From NCBI GenBank assembly GCA_024195265.1, contig JAJLRJ010000014.1:19122959-19186958 (forward strand): DNA of 64,000 nucleotides, written 5' to 3'. Made by a program: the position numbers and the translations under genes. This document shows positions 57,801 through 64,000 of the stretch, piece after piece. This DNA is from Dendrophyllia cribrosa. Lineage: Eukaryota; Cnidaria; Anthozoa; Scleractinia; Dendrophylliidae. The first letter of the stretch is position 1, and each line of letters begins with the position of its first letter. Under the pieces are notes generated by a model. The model made no database searches, was not told the origin of the DNA, and was given only the letters and a program-made list of their open reading frames with translations.

Positions 57801-60800
57801 GCAGTTCATGAAATCTGATTTATTGACAGGCGGTCAAGAAATCAAACTTGCCATTCCTGTGAAATTTTGACTTTTCTCGCCGTTATTTTGTCTGTTTAGT
57901 TCATATTTCTTTGTTTCTGTCACTTTGGGCGATAGTTTCTTCCAATTCCAAAAGTAAGCTTAAAGCAAGCTCCTGGCCATTACCATGAAAACACGATATT
58001 TCAGTCGGGACAGTGTGTCCAAATGGGTTTGGAACTTGAAATTGTTGGTTTCTGAGAAGTTAGAAAATTGAAGGACCTGGAGAGAAACACTCGTAGCAAG
58101 TCGAAAACCAACAAACAAACAACTCAACCCACATGAAATCTGAGGTTCGAACATAGGGTATATTGGCTGTAGATGTTTGGCACTGTTTGAAGAATCACAC
58201 GCAATAACGTCTTGCATCACAGATAAAGAAATTTTAGTTCGGATAAAAATATCTGATCAGGCTATTTTTTAAGAAATTTGTATTTTTGTTGTCAGTAACT
58301 TTACAATGCGACGCGCCTTACCTTGAACACCAACAAACATTTTTATAGTTAGCCAATCAGAGAGCGCAAATTAAATTGACGTGCACGCCTTCTCTCAAAG
58401 TTGAGCCTGATGGAAAGTAATTCTTATCGCTTCGTTTTTATCACAGGAGTGTAAAGTTAGTTACAAAATACGAAGATTTTATTTACTTTATTGCTTTACA
58501 TGAATCCGCAGTTATGACAATGATCATAAGAATTAGTTGGTGATGGGGCAGTTTTCAATTGAGTGTCGAACGTACCTTATTCGTACTAATTTTCGCGAGG
58601 CTTTAATTTCGCGATTTTCGCGATTTGTAAAAAATCGCGAAATTAAAGACTCGCTAAAATTAGGATAAGCGAAAATTAAACACGCGAAATTTAATACACT
58701 TCTATAATTGCTTTAATCAATGATTAACTGCGTTTATAGCTACATGGTAATTGTCATCAGTCTATTTATCTTCTACTTCAGCACTTTCTTCATCCGAATC
58801 ACTCATTTCATTCTTCTTCTTGTACATGTAGCTCTTTTAAAACATCTTTCGTGCAGTCATCAAAATGTCCATTTAGGTCAGGCTTTTTATAATTAGCCAA
58901 CACAAGCTCTTAGCTCCGTCTGAGGACCCATTTAAAGATATAGACAGTGCACCACAGTAATAATATAGACATTGCACAAGGCTGTATCGGAAGACATACT
59001 TAAATTGTATTTCATTATTATTCATCTATAGTTTTGTTCTGTTTCAAGGGTGTTAAGCATTTATAATCATTACAGAACTGTATGGCATAGGTATTTAAAA
59101 TCATATTTTTATAATTGACTTTTATTAAGTACAATATTGCATTAGCATTTGATTGATTTGCAGTATTTGCTTGATTAGTCTGCGGATTATAAACGCTATT
59201 TCTATTACCTAATTGCAAATCATGATTGCAAATCAATCGTCGTTTAAGTGATCATTCAATAAAAAACGGTTTTCTAAATCTGTCTTGTCAATTTTCGCGA
59301 AATTAAATGCCCTAAATTTATCATTTTTGCAAAATCGCGAAAATTAATGCTCGCGAAATATTCGTGTTCCAAATTCGCGAAATTAAGTGCCCGCGAAAAT
59401 TAGTACGAATAAGGTAATTACACGATTGCTTTGGTTTTGCATTGCTACGGTTTGTGATTGGCTAAAAAATCTCGCGCCACTTTCTCGACCAATCAGAAGT
59501 AAAACCAAAACCAATCGTGACTTGCTCGCACGCGTTTTCCCGCGCTTGGCGCCGCCGACATGTCCTTGCTTCGAGCTCTGATTGGTTCATTGGATTGTTT
59601 GCAACTGCTGTGATTGGTTAGAGTAATTACTTTGGTTTTGGTTTTACGACACTCAATTGAAAACTGCTCTATCCTGCAAACTTGTAAAAAAGTTTGTTGG
59701 GTGCCGCTCACGGTAAGGCGCGTCGCACTGTAAAATTTCATTAAAATTAATTAATTCGTGTGTTTTGTAGGTTCACCCAAAGAGACGAAAAGGAAAAAGA
59801 AGGGTAGTGCTGCACGGCAAGAGACACCACCCCCACCGGTCCCCCCTGAGTCATTTTTGCTTCATCTGGGAGTCACGGCCAGAACACATTCAATAGGGGA
59901 GTTTTATAGCAAGTTTCCTTCGGCGGTGGATAAATTTGTTATTGATCAGTGAGTAATAAATGTTTCTCATGTTTGTTAGTGTTCTTCGTAAACCTTCACG
60001 AGGCTGTTATTCGCTGATGGCTTTGCGGTATAGAAGAGAGCAATAGCAATGTAGAACAGTCTTTTGCATGGTATCACCTTGTTGCTAAATCTATCACAGC
60101 CAATTTCACTGCAGTGTGCAGAGATGGGTTTTTCAAACCTGTTTCGTTGGCTATGATTCGCCCAAGAAAAGACAGTACTGAAGAAATTTGCCCATAAAAC
60201 GAGTTCCAAATTTTAAGACTCACTTTCTGAAATAGAAACGTCCACACGAACAAGATCTGTGCATTTCCTTCACCATTTTCCGATAATGAGCAAATCGTGA
60301 TGGGCGAATCATGGCAGGCGAATCGTGACTTGCAAACTAGCAAATGATACAATACAAATTGGCCCAACTTTTTCAAAATGCAATCCATTTCCCACCTGGC
60401 CATCTCTCCACGAAGACGCATTAATCCGTTTCAGTGCACTTGAAAATAAACTTTCAATAACACTCAACCATTATGTTATGGCCAATATACAGGGTTCATA
60501 CAGTGTTTTGAAGACGTAGTGTCCTCCCGTGGAGGGGGGTGGGGGGGGGGGGGGGGGGGATGGTTGACCAATATTTGGGTAAAGGGGTGCCGCCGATCCT
60601 GTTTAGGACAAACGAAAATACGTACCCTGTGTAGGACAACACCCTCTATTTTAAGACCCTGTCCATGACACGGCTCGTGCGTGGTTATTGATCTGAGCTT
60701 TAAAAAATGGTAGACGCATCCTTTGAAAAAAGAAAACGACGTCGCCTTCGCATGAGTCACCACAAGCGCTAAGTTAACTGGAACCATAGCCTGTTTAGGA

Positions 60801-63793
60801 CAGATTCAGACCCTGTTTAGGACAGACTTACGTTAAATTGCGTACCTGTTTAGGACAAAAATGCCAAACACCATCCTGTCCAGCGGCACGTCCCCGTATA
60901 GGTCATATAAGGGAGTACTCCCCCCCCCCCCCCCCCCCCCCCCCCTTCCCCCCGGGAGTGTCCTGAACAGTTGCATAATTAAGAACAAGTACAATGTAAT
61001 TTTTGGCTGAAGAAACTTGGATACTTTTTAGGCGTTACGTGTTGTCTCAAGGAGCTGGTAAGCAAGAGAAGGAGGAGCTGTCTGCCTTGGTGTCCTGCTC
61101 ACAACCTGAAATGGGGATCATCCAAGATGTACTTTCTGTTATTCTCAGGTAATCTAGACTACGAGTAGTCCCACCTTTTTCCTCAGGGATAGTAGAGCGA
61201 GCGAAACGCGAGCGCGCGTGAAAATCACCCCACGCGAGAAAGGCGAGACGCGCGGCGGGGAGAGCGAAAAAGGAGGGACTACTCGTAGTCTACAGGTAAT
61301 TTACAAACACTTCCAGGATTGGGTGAGGTTCCTGTGTCTCTGTGCTGAGTCTCGAACTGTATACATTTGTATGTGGGCATCCTGTGTCTCTATGCTAATT
61401 CTCGAACTGTAGCCTAATACATTCGGCATTGTAATTGGATGCGGTTCCTGTGTTTCTAGGTTGAGACTTGAACTGTAGCCTAATACATTTGGCATTGTGA
61501 TTGGGTGAGGTTCCTGTGTCGCTAGGGTTTGCCCTCAACCCTTTAGTATCGTGATTAAATGGAATTCTTGTTTCGCTGGTCTGAATCTTAAATTGTGTCC
61601 TGCTGCTTTTTGGCATTTGATATTTGCCAATGTCACAACACACTGCTAATAACCTTTTTTTATTATTCGACTGTGATGTCATTTTACCTTATAAGGGAAA
61701 GAGAACACGCAAAATATCCGAGCGTATTACACAGTAGATTACTGTATTACACCTTAGCATCCCGGTTTCAAGACACAAGCTATTATAAATAAAATAATTT
61801 CAGTCGAATAATAAATTCCTTATTCGATGGTTTAACAGATAATACGTGCAGACATTTTACTCATTGCTCGCATTTTTTCTCGCCCCTGCGGGGCTCGAAA
61901 ATATACTACGCAACTCGTAAAATATCCGCGCGTATTATCTGTTAAACCATCGAATAAGGTTTATTTATTCATACAGGGGACTCCTGGATGACGACAATTT
62001 CCATCAGGGAATGGCTGAAATAAGCCAGGAGCCTGTGCCCTACTTTAGACAGCTCTGCGAGACGCAATACACCACCAGCTCTAGGACTTCCTCGGCTAGC
62101 AGTCAAAGTAGTGACCAGTCCCGCTCCAGTGAGGAATTCAGTGGGGAACTGGAACAGATACGTTCCACCAAACAGGTGAGAGAGATCATTTCATGTCGAT
62201 TCTCATCAAATATAATTATGTGTTTGCATGGGTTTTCTGTACAATTGTAGCCGTTGCGGGACAAGTTGCACAAAGCATTACCCAATGTAACACCGCCTGG
62301 CTTACTGAGTATCCTAGACATTAGCAACAGCTAAATTAAGATCGCCTATTTAACTCTAACTCCCAAGAGTGCCAAACAAGGAAAATCCCAAATTTCATTT
62401 TGTAAAATATTGAAAAACAAATGGTACCATGCAAAAGTACTGCCGAGGAGGTTTCATTTGAATGGTCACACCATAATATTTCGTTGACAGACGTAAAAGT
62501 TAGAACTGGCACTACATGTCTCCATAATTGACTCTGGGGGGAAAGGGTTCAGATAGTTGAGTGTCGATAGTAATTCGCCCTTGCTATGCTTTTGCATTTC
62601 TTCGCCTGGTGATTGGCTAAAAAATCTCCCGCCACTTTCTCAACCAATTAGAAGTCAAATCAAAACCAATCGTGACTTGCTTGCACGCGTTTTCCCGCGC
62701 TTGGCGCCGGCTACATGTATTTGCTTCGAATTCTGATTGGACATTGGATTGTCTGCGTCTGTTGTGATTGGTCAGAGTAATTACTTTAGTTTTTGAAATT
62801 TGGTTTTTTCAACCGAGTTGATATGGTAATTACGATGGCTAATCTTATAAAACCACAGTTTTGTGCTTCACTTTCCTACCGACGCAACACTAACAAACCC
62901 CGTTATCTATTGGTTATCATTTGTTTCGGAAGCAAGAATGTTTTAACTTGATTCAATAACATTTCCTGGCTTACGGGATGCAAGATTTGCGTCCGCAACA
63001 AATGTTTCTCGCGCGGCTAAACTGGGAACCATTTGCGTTCGTAACAATGTTTCTTATTTTAGCCATATTCTAAGTAACTGTTATCTTGTGTTTTGTGTAC
63101 ATGTAGTATTCAGATAGTGACCACACTCATGGTAGGAAAGCATCAGAGGAGAGAGTGGTAAGCAGAACTCATCAGATTATACAGCGCACCTCGGACTCAT
63201 CACTCTCAATACCTGACAGACTAATGGCAATAGATGGAGATCCTGAAATGATCACAACACAGAGACAAGCAGTGCGCAGGTTTGTACAAGTGATAGACCT
63301 TAAGTAATTAACTGTGCTTAGCATGTTACAACCATGGAACTACAAAGAAAATGCTTAGAAAATGCTGTTTTTGTATGGCAATCCGACATCAAATTACTTC
63401 ATAAAATTGAATTTTGAATTTTTGTGCAATGCAAGTTGAAGATGTTCGAGAAAATCAGGCAATGGTGACAAAATTTAAGGGTTGCATGTAACTAAACTAG
63501 CTATGCTAGCATGAAAGTATCCATCGTAGATTTTATTGAATTAATGTCATTTTCAAGTTTGGTTGTTTCATGTTTCATGTTTTGTGGTTAAACATATATG
63601 GGTCAAACACAGCTATAAAAGCATGTATTCATAGGCAGAGCACAAACAAAGGGATAAAAATTCTTCCTTGCGCGTATGCGTTCGTACATTTTCCCGTTTC
63701 CAATTTACCCTAATTTCTTACTTATAGCTGTGAGTCCACTTGTCTTGACCCAAATGCTTACGCTTCTGCTCAACTTGAAGACCACTACTCCAG
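25541..63793 (+). CDS. CFAP65: Cilia- and flagella-associated protein 65 (CFAP65/CCDC108), 3' end outside window
   Basis: Forty-nine coding exons join in frame to 5150 nt (1716 codons plus 2 nt); the last one seen ends in a donor, so more follows (human protein about 1925 aa). CFAP65 is an axonemal protein of the central apparatus; human mutations cause sperm-flagellum defects. The N-terminus [20 protein letters not shown] is diagnostic. Ig-like MSP/ASH modules recur, for example [10 protein letters not shown] (about residue 230), HADFGQL (525), VNFGDIVVG (870), [12 protein letters not shown] (1050), IPFGDVP (1322). Residues after 1400 are charged and helical ([20 protein letters not shown]), then a low-complexity serine-rich tail. 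The first ATG of exon 1 is used, but the frame is open to the acceptor. One intron is GC-AG (39788). Single-copy, ordinary codon use; introns are packed with transposable elements. Confidence 0.95.
25727..25880 (+). repeat. tRNA-derived SINE-like fragment
   Basis: GGGTTCAAGTCCC (25783-25795) is a good Pol III B box, about 50 nt after a weak A-box-like AGTTGCTAGGAAGCC. It lies in CFAP65 intron 1, immediately after exon 1. It does not fold as a functional tRNA. Confidence 0.4.
26000..26076. repeat. 77-bp palindrome
   Basis: TATCTACCACTTTTTATTGA is mirrored by TCAATAAAAAGTGGTAGATA, with partly complementary AAATAATA/TATTATTT inside. Probably a short foldback element, CFAP65 intron 1. Confidence 0.8.
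27141..27292. mobile_element. Foldback element, copy 1
   Basis: Inverted ends TTGTGGTTTA ... AAACCACAA with long complementary arms containing TTCAAACCAGTTT and TTTTTGTTTTCCTTT. A diverged sister copy is at 27431-27595, also in CFAP65 intron 2. TA next to both ends of the sister suggests Tc1/mariner-type mobilisation. Confidence 0.75.
27431..27595. mobile_element. Foldback element, copy 2
   Basis: TTGTGGTTTAAATTTTTCTT at the left is mirrored at the right by AAATTTGAACCACAA. Flanked by TATG/CATA, so the palindrome may extend. Lies 140 bp from copy 1. Confidence 0.75.
28921..28937. repeat. C homopolymer tract
   Basis: About 17 consecutive C in CFAP65 intron 4. Confidence 0.85.
29425..29495 (+). 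repeat. tRNA-derived SINE-like fragment
   Basis: GTTGTAGTGGTTAGTGCATA (A-box-like) is followed about 35 nt later by GGTGGTTCAAGGC (B-box-like). A GGGCCC triplication follows. CFAP65 intron 5. Confidence 0.4.
30196..31358. mobile_element. 1163-bp TIR element with 6-bp target duplication, copy 1
   Basis: Begins CAGGGATTCTGACAGGGTGC and ends in its exact complement; TATTAA lies directly outside both ends (30190-30195, 31359-31364). Subterminal zones carry repeated CCCGCACAATT. The CAGGG ends suggest a hAT relative although the usual duplication is 8 bp. The interior has a 58-codon frame starting at 30611 ([11 protein letters not shown]...), preceded by 5'-UTR-like sequence, resembling a first exon rather than a transposase. 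In CFAP65 intron 6. A 95 percent-like copy is at 36688-37869. Confidence 0.88.
31625..31660. repeat. G homopolymer tract
   Basis: About 25 consecutive G at about 31629-31654 in CFAP65 intron 6, followed by GGGGAGGGGAGGG. No matching C-tract end was found nearby. Confidence 0.85.
34073..34918 (+). repeat. About 420-bp tandem duplication in CFAP65 intron 10
   Basis: Two consecutive copies begin with TTGAGTAGTACAGTGATTGA at 34073 and 34502 (spacing 429). They share almost every base, with small deletions in the second. Each includes a copy of the dispersed GTGTCCGCTTATGGGAGG repeat (family C). The second copy ends directly before the exon 11 acceptor. Confidence 0.9.
35103..35262 (+). pseudogene. 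Dead tandem copy of CFAP65 exon 11
   Basis: A 158-bp tandem copy of 34945-35102 repeats most of exon 11 (from the FKLETTCG codons onward), its donor and about 20 nt of intron. It lacks the acceptor, and a CAG to TAG change (GGATCTTAGACT) makes an in-frame stop. The duplicated donor AATCAG|GTAACT is intact. It is therefore not expected to be a working exon. Confidence 0.9.
35687..36200. mobile_element. TIR element with TTCCGATTCCGATT-type interior
   Basis: GTTTCCCACTAGTGATGTAA on the left is mirrored by TGTCACTAGTGAGAACC on the right. The interior is rich in GGAAGCGGAATC/GATTCCGATTCC repeats. No target duplication was fixed. CFAP65 intron 11. Confidence 0.6.
36688..37869. mobile_element. 1182-bp TIR element with 6-bp target duplication, copy 2
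   Basis: Same ends and interior as 30196-31358, in the same orientation, with ATTATA outside both ends (36682-36687, 37870-37875). The [11 protein letters not shown] frame is shifted to an early stop. CFAP65 intron 13. Different target sites show that the two copies arrived by separate transposition events. Confidence 0.88.
38001..38143. mobile_element. 143-bp TIR element
   Basis: GGTTCTTTCTGTGTGTACCG is mirrored by CCGGTACACACAGAAAGACC. Interior matches the complement of 11617-11780. CFAP65 intron 13, about 50 bp before exon 14. Confidence 0.75.
38607..39066. mobile_element. CCCGGGG-ended element, copy 1 (GATAGGGTA core)
   Basis: Starts CCCGGGGG plus G-rich tract and TACTCCC, ends GAGTACCCCCCCCGGG. 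ATCCATCC is duplicated exactly outside (38599-38606, 39067-39074). Subterminal GAGCTATATAGG and GTGCCGC are shared with other copies. The core repeats TTTAGTCTAGGATAGGGTA-like units. CFAP65 intron 15. Confidence 0.85.
40430..40660 (-). repeat. Dispersed repeat family A copy, reverse orientation
   Basis: CAAGAGTGCCAAA, GGAAAATCCCAAATTTCATT, ATGGTACCATGCAA and TCCATAATTGACTCTGGG are shared with 62345-62545. CFAP65 intron 18. Confidence 0.65.
43746..44999. mobile_element. 1.25-kb TIR element with short two-exon-like frame
   Basis: AGGTGGGCTCATATTAGCG is mirrored by CGCTAGTATGAACCCACCT, and AAT lies outside both ends. The second inverted block carries CGATGTAAGTAGAC. Inside, a 5' segment encoding [12 protein letters not shown]... 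ends at a good donor (44147/44148) and a following segment begins after TTTTACAG. This looks like coding sequence captured or left over from an autonomous relative; no domain is recognised. CFAP65 intron 25. Confidence 0.7.
44666..44840. mobile_element. 175-bp foldback with 9-bp target duplication, nested
   Basis: TAGCCTGTTCCAGGCGTTCA and its complement form the ends of near-complete arms (GATAGTGGGGAAAG, TTGGGGAAGGCGCGAAGAAA) around a short spacer. CTACAGTTT is duplicated directly outside (44657-44665, 44841-44849). A 9-bp duplication fits Mutator-like elements. It sits inside the 1.25-kb element. Confidence 0.85.
45564..63793 (+). CDS. CFAP65: CFAP65 exons 26-49 (coordinates)
   Basis: Coding exons: 45564-45649, 45727-45811, 46277-46371, 47876-47942, 48746-48911, 50037-50165, 50317-50473, 51640-51708, 52028-52156, 52406-52490, 52588-52679, 53218-53284, 53799-53987, 54157-54270, 54448-54603, 55171-55314, 56163-56222, 56702-56758, 57400-57610, 59771-59948, 61032-61148, 61977-62175, 63107-63279, 63728-63793. 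An apparent stop after exon 28 (TACGGATAA) is intronic: splicing at CA|GTACGG restores frame into exon 29. The exon 46 donor is one of two copies created by a transposon insertion. Exon 49 ends at CCAG|GTTTA, so the gene continues beyond 64000. Confidence 0.9.
46428..46662. mobile_element. 235-bp foldback element
   Basis: ACGAGGGCGCATGC, TTTCTCAAGTCGAAACTTGA and AAAGTTTAGCCTAAATTTTT are all mirrored on the right. CFAP65 intron 28, 56 bp after exon 28. Confidence 0.8.
46960..47684. mobile_element. CCCGGGG-ended element, copy 2 (28-bp minisatellite core)
   Basis: CCCGGGGGG... at left and CCCCCCAGGG at right, with TTTGAATT/TTTCAATT outside (46952-46959, 47685-47692). Subterminal GGGGATGCTCC, AAAGGGGTACCTTTTTGA and GAGCGTCCCCGTACAAAACT are shared with 55539-55944. 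CFAP65 intron 28. Confidence 0.8.
47085..47475. repeat. 28-bp minisatellite
   Basis: About 14 copies of a unit reading TAGGGATTTCACGAAGTATA then GGAAAGAG. It is the core of the CCCGGGG-ended element around it; the 55.6-kb member carries only one to two degenerate units. Confidence 0.92.
47993..48384. mobile_element. 392-bp TIR element with TAA target duplication
   Basis: AGCCTGGTTTCCATATGAT and its complement are the ends; TAA flanks both (47990-47992, 48385-48387). The interior is saturated with GCGATCGTAGCGATC words. The TAA duplication fits PIF/Harbinger. CFAP65 intron 29. Confidence 0.82.
49491..49749. mobile_element. Palindromic retroelement-tail insertion with 16-bp target duplication
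   Basis: The insertion is bounded by exact TATGTGTTCCAAGATA repeats (49475-49490, 49750-49765). Most of it is a perfect palindrome (49490-49692, arms of 101 nt, one central base) containing GACGAAGGGCTAGCGCTCGA and AACGTCAGC. Such sequence recurs at Penelope-like element ends. Long target duplication plus inverted head-to-head structure fits that class better than a DNA transposon. CFAP65 intron 30. Confidence 0.65.
49766..49845 (+). repeat. tRNA-derived SINE-like fragment
   Basis: GTCGAGTGGTTTGAGTTAGC (A-box-like) and GCTAGTTCAAGTCACGTCC (B-box-like) resemble a serine or leucine tRNA body with an extended arm. It is followed by T-rich sequence. The palindromic insertion at 49491-49749 interrupted its 5' flank. 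Confidence 0.45.
50516..50833. mobile_element. 318-bp TIR element between 29-bp direct repeats
   Basis: ACAGCCATGCTCC, CACGCGTGACCAGTA at the left are mirrored at the right. Directly outside lie 29-bp direct repeats (50487-50515, 50834-50862) with one mismatch, containing AAATGATATTTTAGCAT. CFAP65 intron 32, starting 43 bp after exon 32. Confidence 0.8.
52656..52752 (+). repeat. Triplicated exon 36 end and splice donor
   Basis: Three tandem units of about 32 bp: CACAGTCACTCTTACGTATA|GGTAAGTGAC, then variants with TTTTAG|GTAACT and TTATAG|GTAGGT. The first is the true end of exon 36; the next two carry usable-looking GT donors. Using them would insert extra, frame-altering sequence. Confidence 0.8.
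55539..55944. mobile_element. CCCGGGG-ended element, copy 3
   Basis: A long G tract with TACTCCC at left and GAGTACCCCCCGGGGG at right; CTTGATCC/CTTGAACT outside is a possible decayed target duplication. The interior matches 46960-47684 but the 28-bp array is nearly absent. CFAP65 intron 41. Confidence 0.7.
56314..56580 (+). mobile_element. TIR element, family B copy 3
   Basis: Ends GGTTTACAATTAGATGTCGT and (mirrored) GGTTTTCAATTGAGTGTCGA. CFAP65 intron 42. Confidence 0.7.
56990..57235. repeat. C-tract, G-tract, C-tract cluster
   Basis: About 24 C at 56993-57017, 10-11 G near 57185 and about 13 C near 57217, with GAGAAAATATTTGACCAATT/ AATTATTTTCTCTTGG-like complementarity between. Probably a further G/C-ended foldback, but ends could not be fixed. 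CFAP65 intron 43. Confidence 0.5.
57655..58000 (+). repeat. Dispersed repeat family D, copy 2
   Basis: Same order of conserved blocks as 10476-10830 in TMX2 intron 2. CFAP65 intron 44. Confidence 0.65.
58549..59670 (-). mobile_element. TIR element, family B copy 4, interrupted
   Basis: CAGTTTTCAATTGAGTGTCG at the left and its perfect complement at the right bound a family B element. It is split near its left end by the TA-flanked element at 58575-59414. CFAP65 intron 44. Confidence 0.85.
58575..59414. mobile_element. 840-bp TA-flanked TIR element nested in family B copy 4
   Basis: CCTTATTCGTACTAATTTTC and GCG at the left are perfectly mirrored at the right; TA duplicates at 58573-58574 and 59415-59416. 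The interior repeats TTCGCGAAATTAA words near both ends. Removing it and one TA restores the family B sequence seen at 62549. No transposase frame. Confidence 0.85.
60526..60956. mobile_element. CCCGGGG-ended element, copy 4 (TTTAGGACA core)
   Basis: CCCGTGGAGGGGGG at left and a C tract ending CCCCCCGGG at right, with exact AGTGTCCT outside (60518-60525, 60957-60964). Shares GTACTCC, CGTCCCCGTATAGGTCATAT and GTGCCGC with the family; core repeats CCTGTTTAGGACA. CFAP65 intron 45. Confidence 0.85.
61154..61292. mobile_element. 139-bp TIR element that duplicated a splice donor
   Basis: Ends (C)TAGACTACGAGTAGTCCC, perfectly mirrored. The 8-bp target duplication CAGGTAAT (61146-61153, 61293-61300) contains the exon 46 end and donor (CAG|GTAAT). 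Eight bp fits hAT-type mobilisation. Confidence 0.9.
61310..61530. repeat. About 65-bp minisatellite, four units
   Basis: Units contain GGTTCCTGTGTCTCT, CTCGAACTGTAGCC and TAATACATTTGGCATTGTGA. CFAP65 intron 46. Confidence 0.8.
61659..61815. mobile_element. 157-bp TIR element
   Basis: TTTATTATTCGACTG at left is mirrored by CAGTCGAATAATAAA at right. Adjacent to the next element. CFAP65 intron 46. Confidence 0.7.
61818..61959. mobile_element. 142-bp foldback element
   Basis: CCTTATTCGATGGTTTAACA, GATAATACG at left are mirrored at right, ending 18 bp before exon 47. Confidence 0.8.
62345..62545 (-). repeat. Dispersed repeat family A copy, reverse orientation
   Basis: Closely similar to 40430-40660, with CCATGCAAAAGTACTGCCGA and GTTTCATTTGAATGGTCACA. 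CFAP65 intron 47. Confidence 0.65.
62549..62800 (-). mobile_element. TIR element, family B copy 5
   Basis: GTTGAGTGTCGATAGTAATT start, CCCGCGCTTGGCGCCGGCTA core and GTGATTGGTCAGAGTAATTA near the end, in the reverse orientation to copy 1. CFAP65 intron 47. Confidence 0.7.
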
Positions 63794-64000
63794 GTTTAAA
63801 AATCATCAAGCTTGCTTGTTATTGCTCTAACAAGTTAGGGAAATTGTCATGCGAATTGTGCTCGGACAGGACCCACCGTTTTACGAAAAGTCTGGTGGTC
63901 TCTTTATGTGCCCCTTCCCTCCCCCACCTAAAAAGATGGTGTCTTGTTGATATAGCCCCCATTCTATCAGGTGCTAATTTGGCTCATCAGATTGGTGGTA

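Noticed and set aside
5600..60960. G/C homopolymers as G-quadruplex regulators
   Set aside because: Many are ends of a mobile family and such runs are error-prone in sequencing; no evidence for regulatory function.

Overview
This is a eukaryotic, intron-rich, AT-rich window. It looks like an early-branching animal, most likely a cnidarian (stony coral or sea anemone). The organism call is an inference from three things: animal gene families with vertebrate-like exon structure (TMX2, FBXO48, DAPP1, CFAP65), very dense short foldback/TIR transposons, and long G/C homopolymer runs in introns. No bacterial or viral gene, rRNA, intact tRNA or CRISPR array was seen.

Four genes can be reconstructed exon by exon with matching reading frames and splice signals. 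(1) Minus strand, 12518 to 3696: a complete 8-exon TMX2-type ER thioredoxin transmembrane protein (270 aa). (2) Plus strand, 15463-15834: a single coding exon F-box protein most like FBXO48 (123 aa). (3) Minus strand, 24505 to 19251: a 9-exon DAPP1/Bam32-type SH2-PH adaptor (259 aa). (4) Plus strand, 25541 to 63793 and running off the right edge: at least 49 coding exons of CFAP65 (CCDC108), a ciliary MSP/ASH-domain protein (1716 codons in the window). DAPP1 and CFAP65 are divergent across about 1 kb that probably holds both promoters; FBXO48 and DAPP1 converge. The genes do not form a pathway.

The rest is almost entirely repeats. The left 15 kb holds TIR elements, a hAT-like element (8214-9463), a Tc1/mariner transposase remnant between two 280-bp direct copies of a TIR element, and a Pol III-box-bearing inverted-repeat element. 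The CFAP65 introns hold two near-full copies of one 1.17-kb TIR element with 6-bp target duplications, four members of a CCCGGGG-ended family with different tandem-repeat cores, a perfect 203-bp palindrome between 16-bp target duplications, nested elements, and small tandem duplications touching exons.

The most noteworthy observations are a small TIR element whose 8-bp target duplication copied the exon 46 splice donor, the G-tract-ended family with interchangeable minisatellite cores, a dead tandem copy of CFAP65 exon 11, an intact CPPC dithiol in the TMX2 homologue, and a GC-AG intron in CFAP65. No new multi-gene system is evident.
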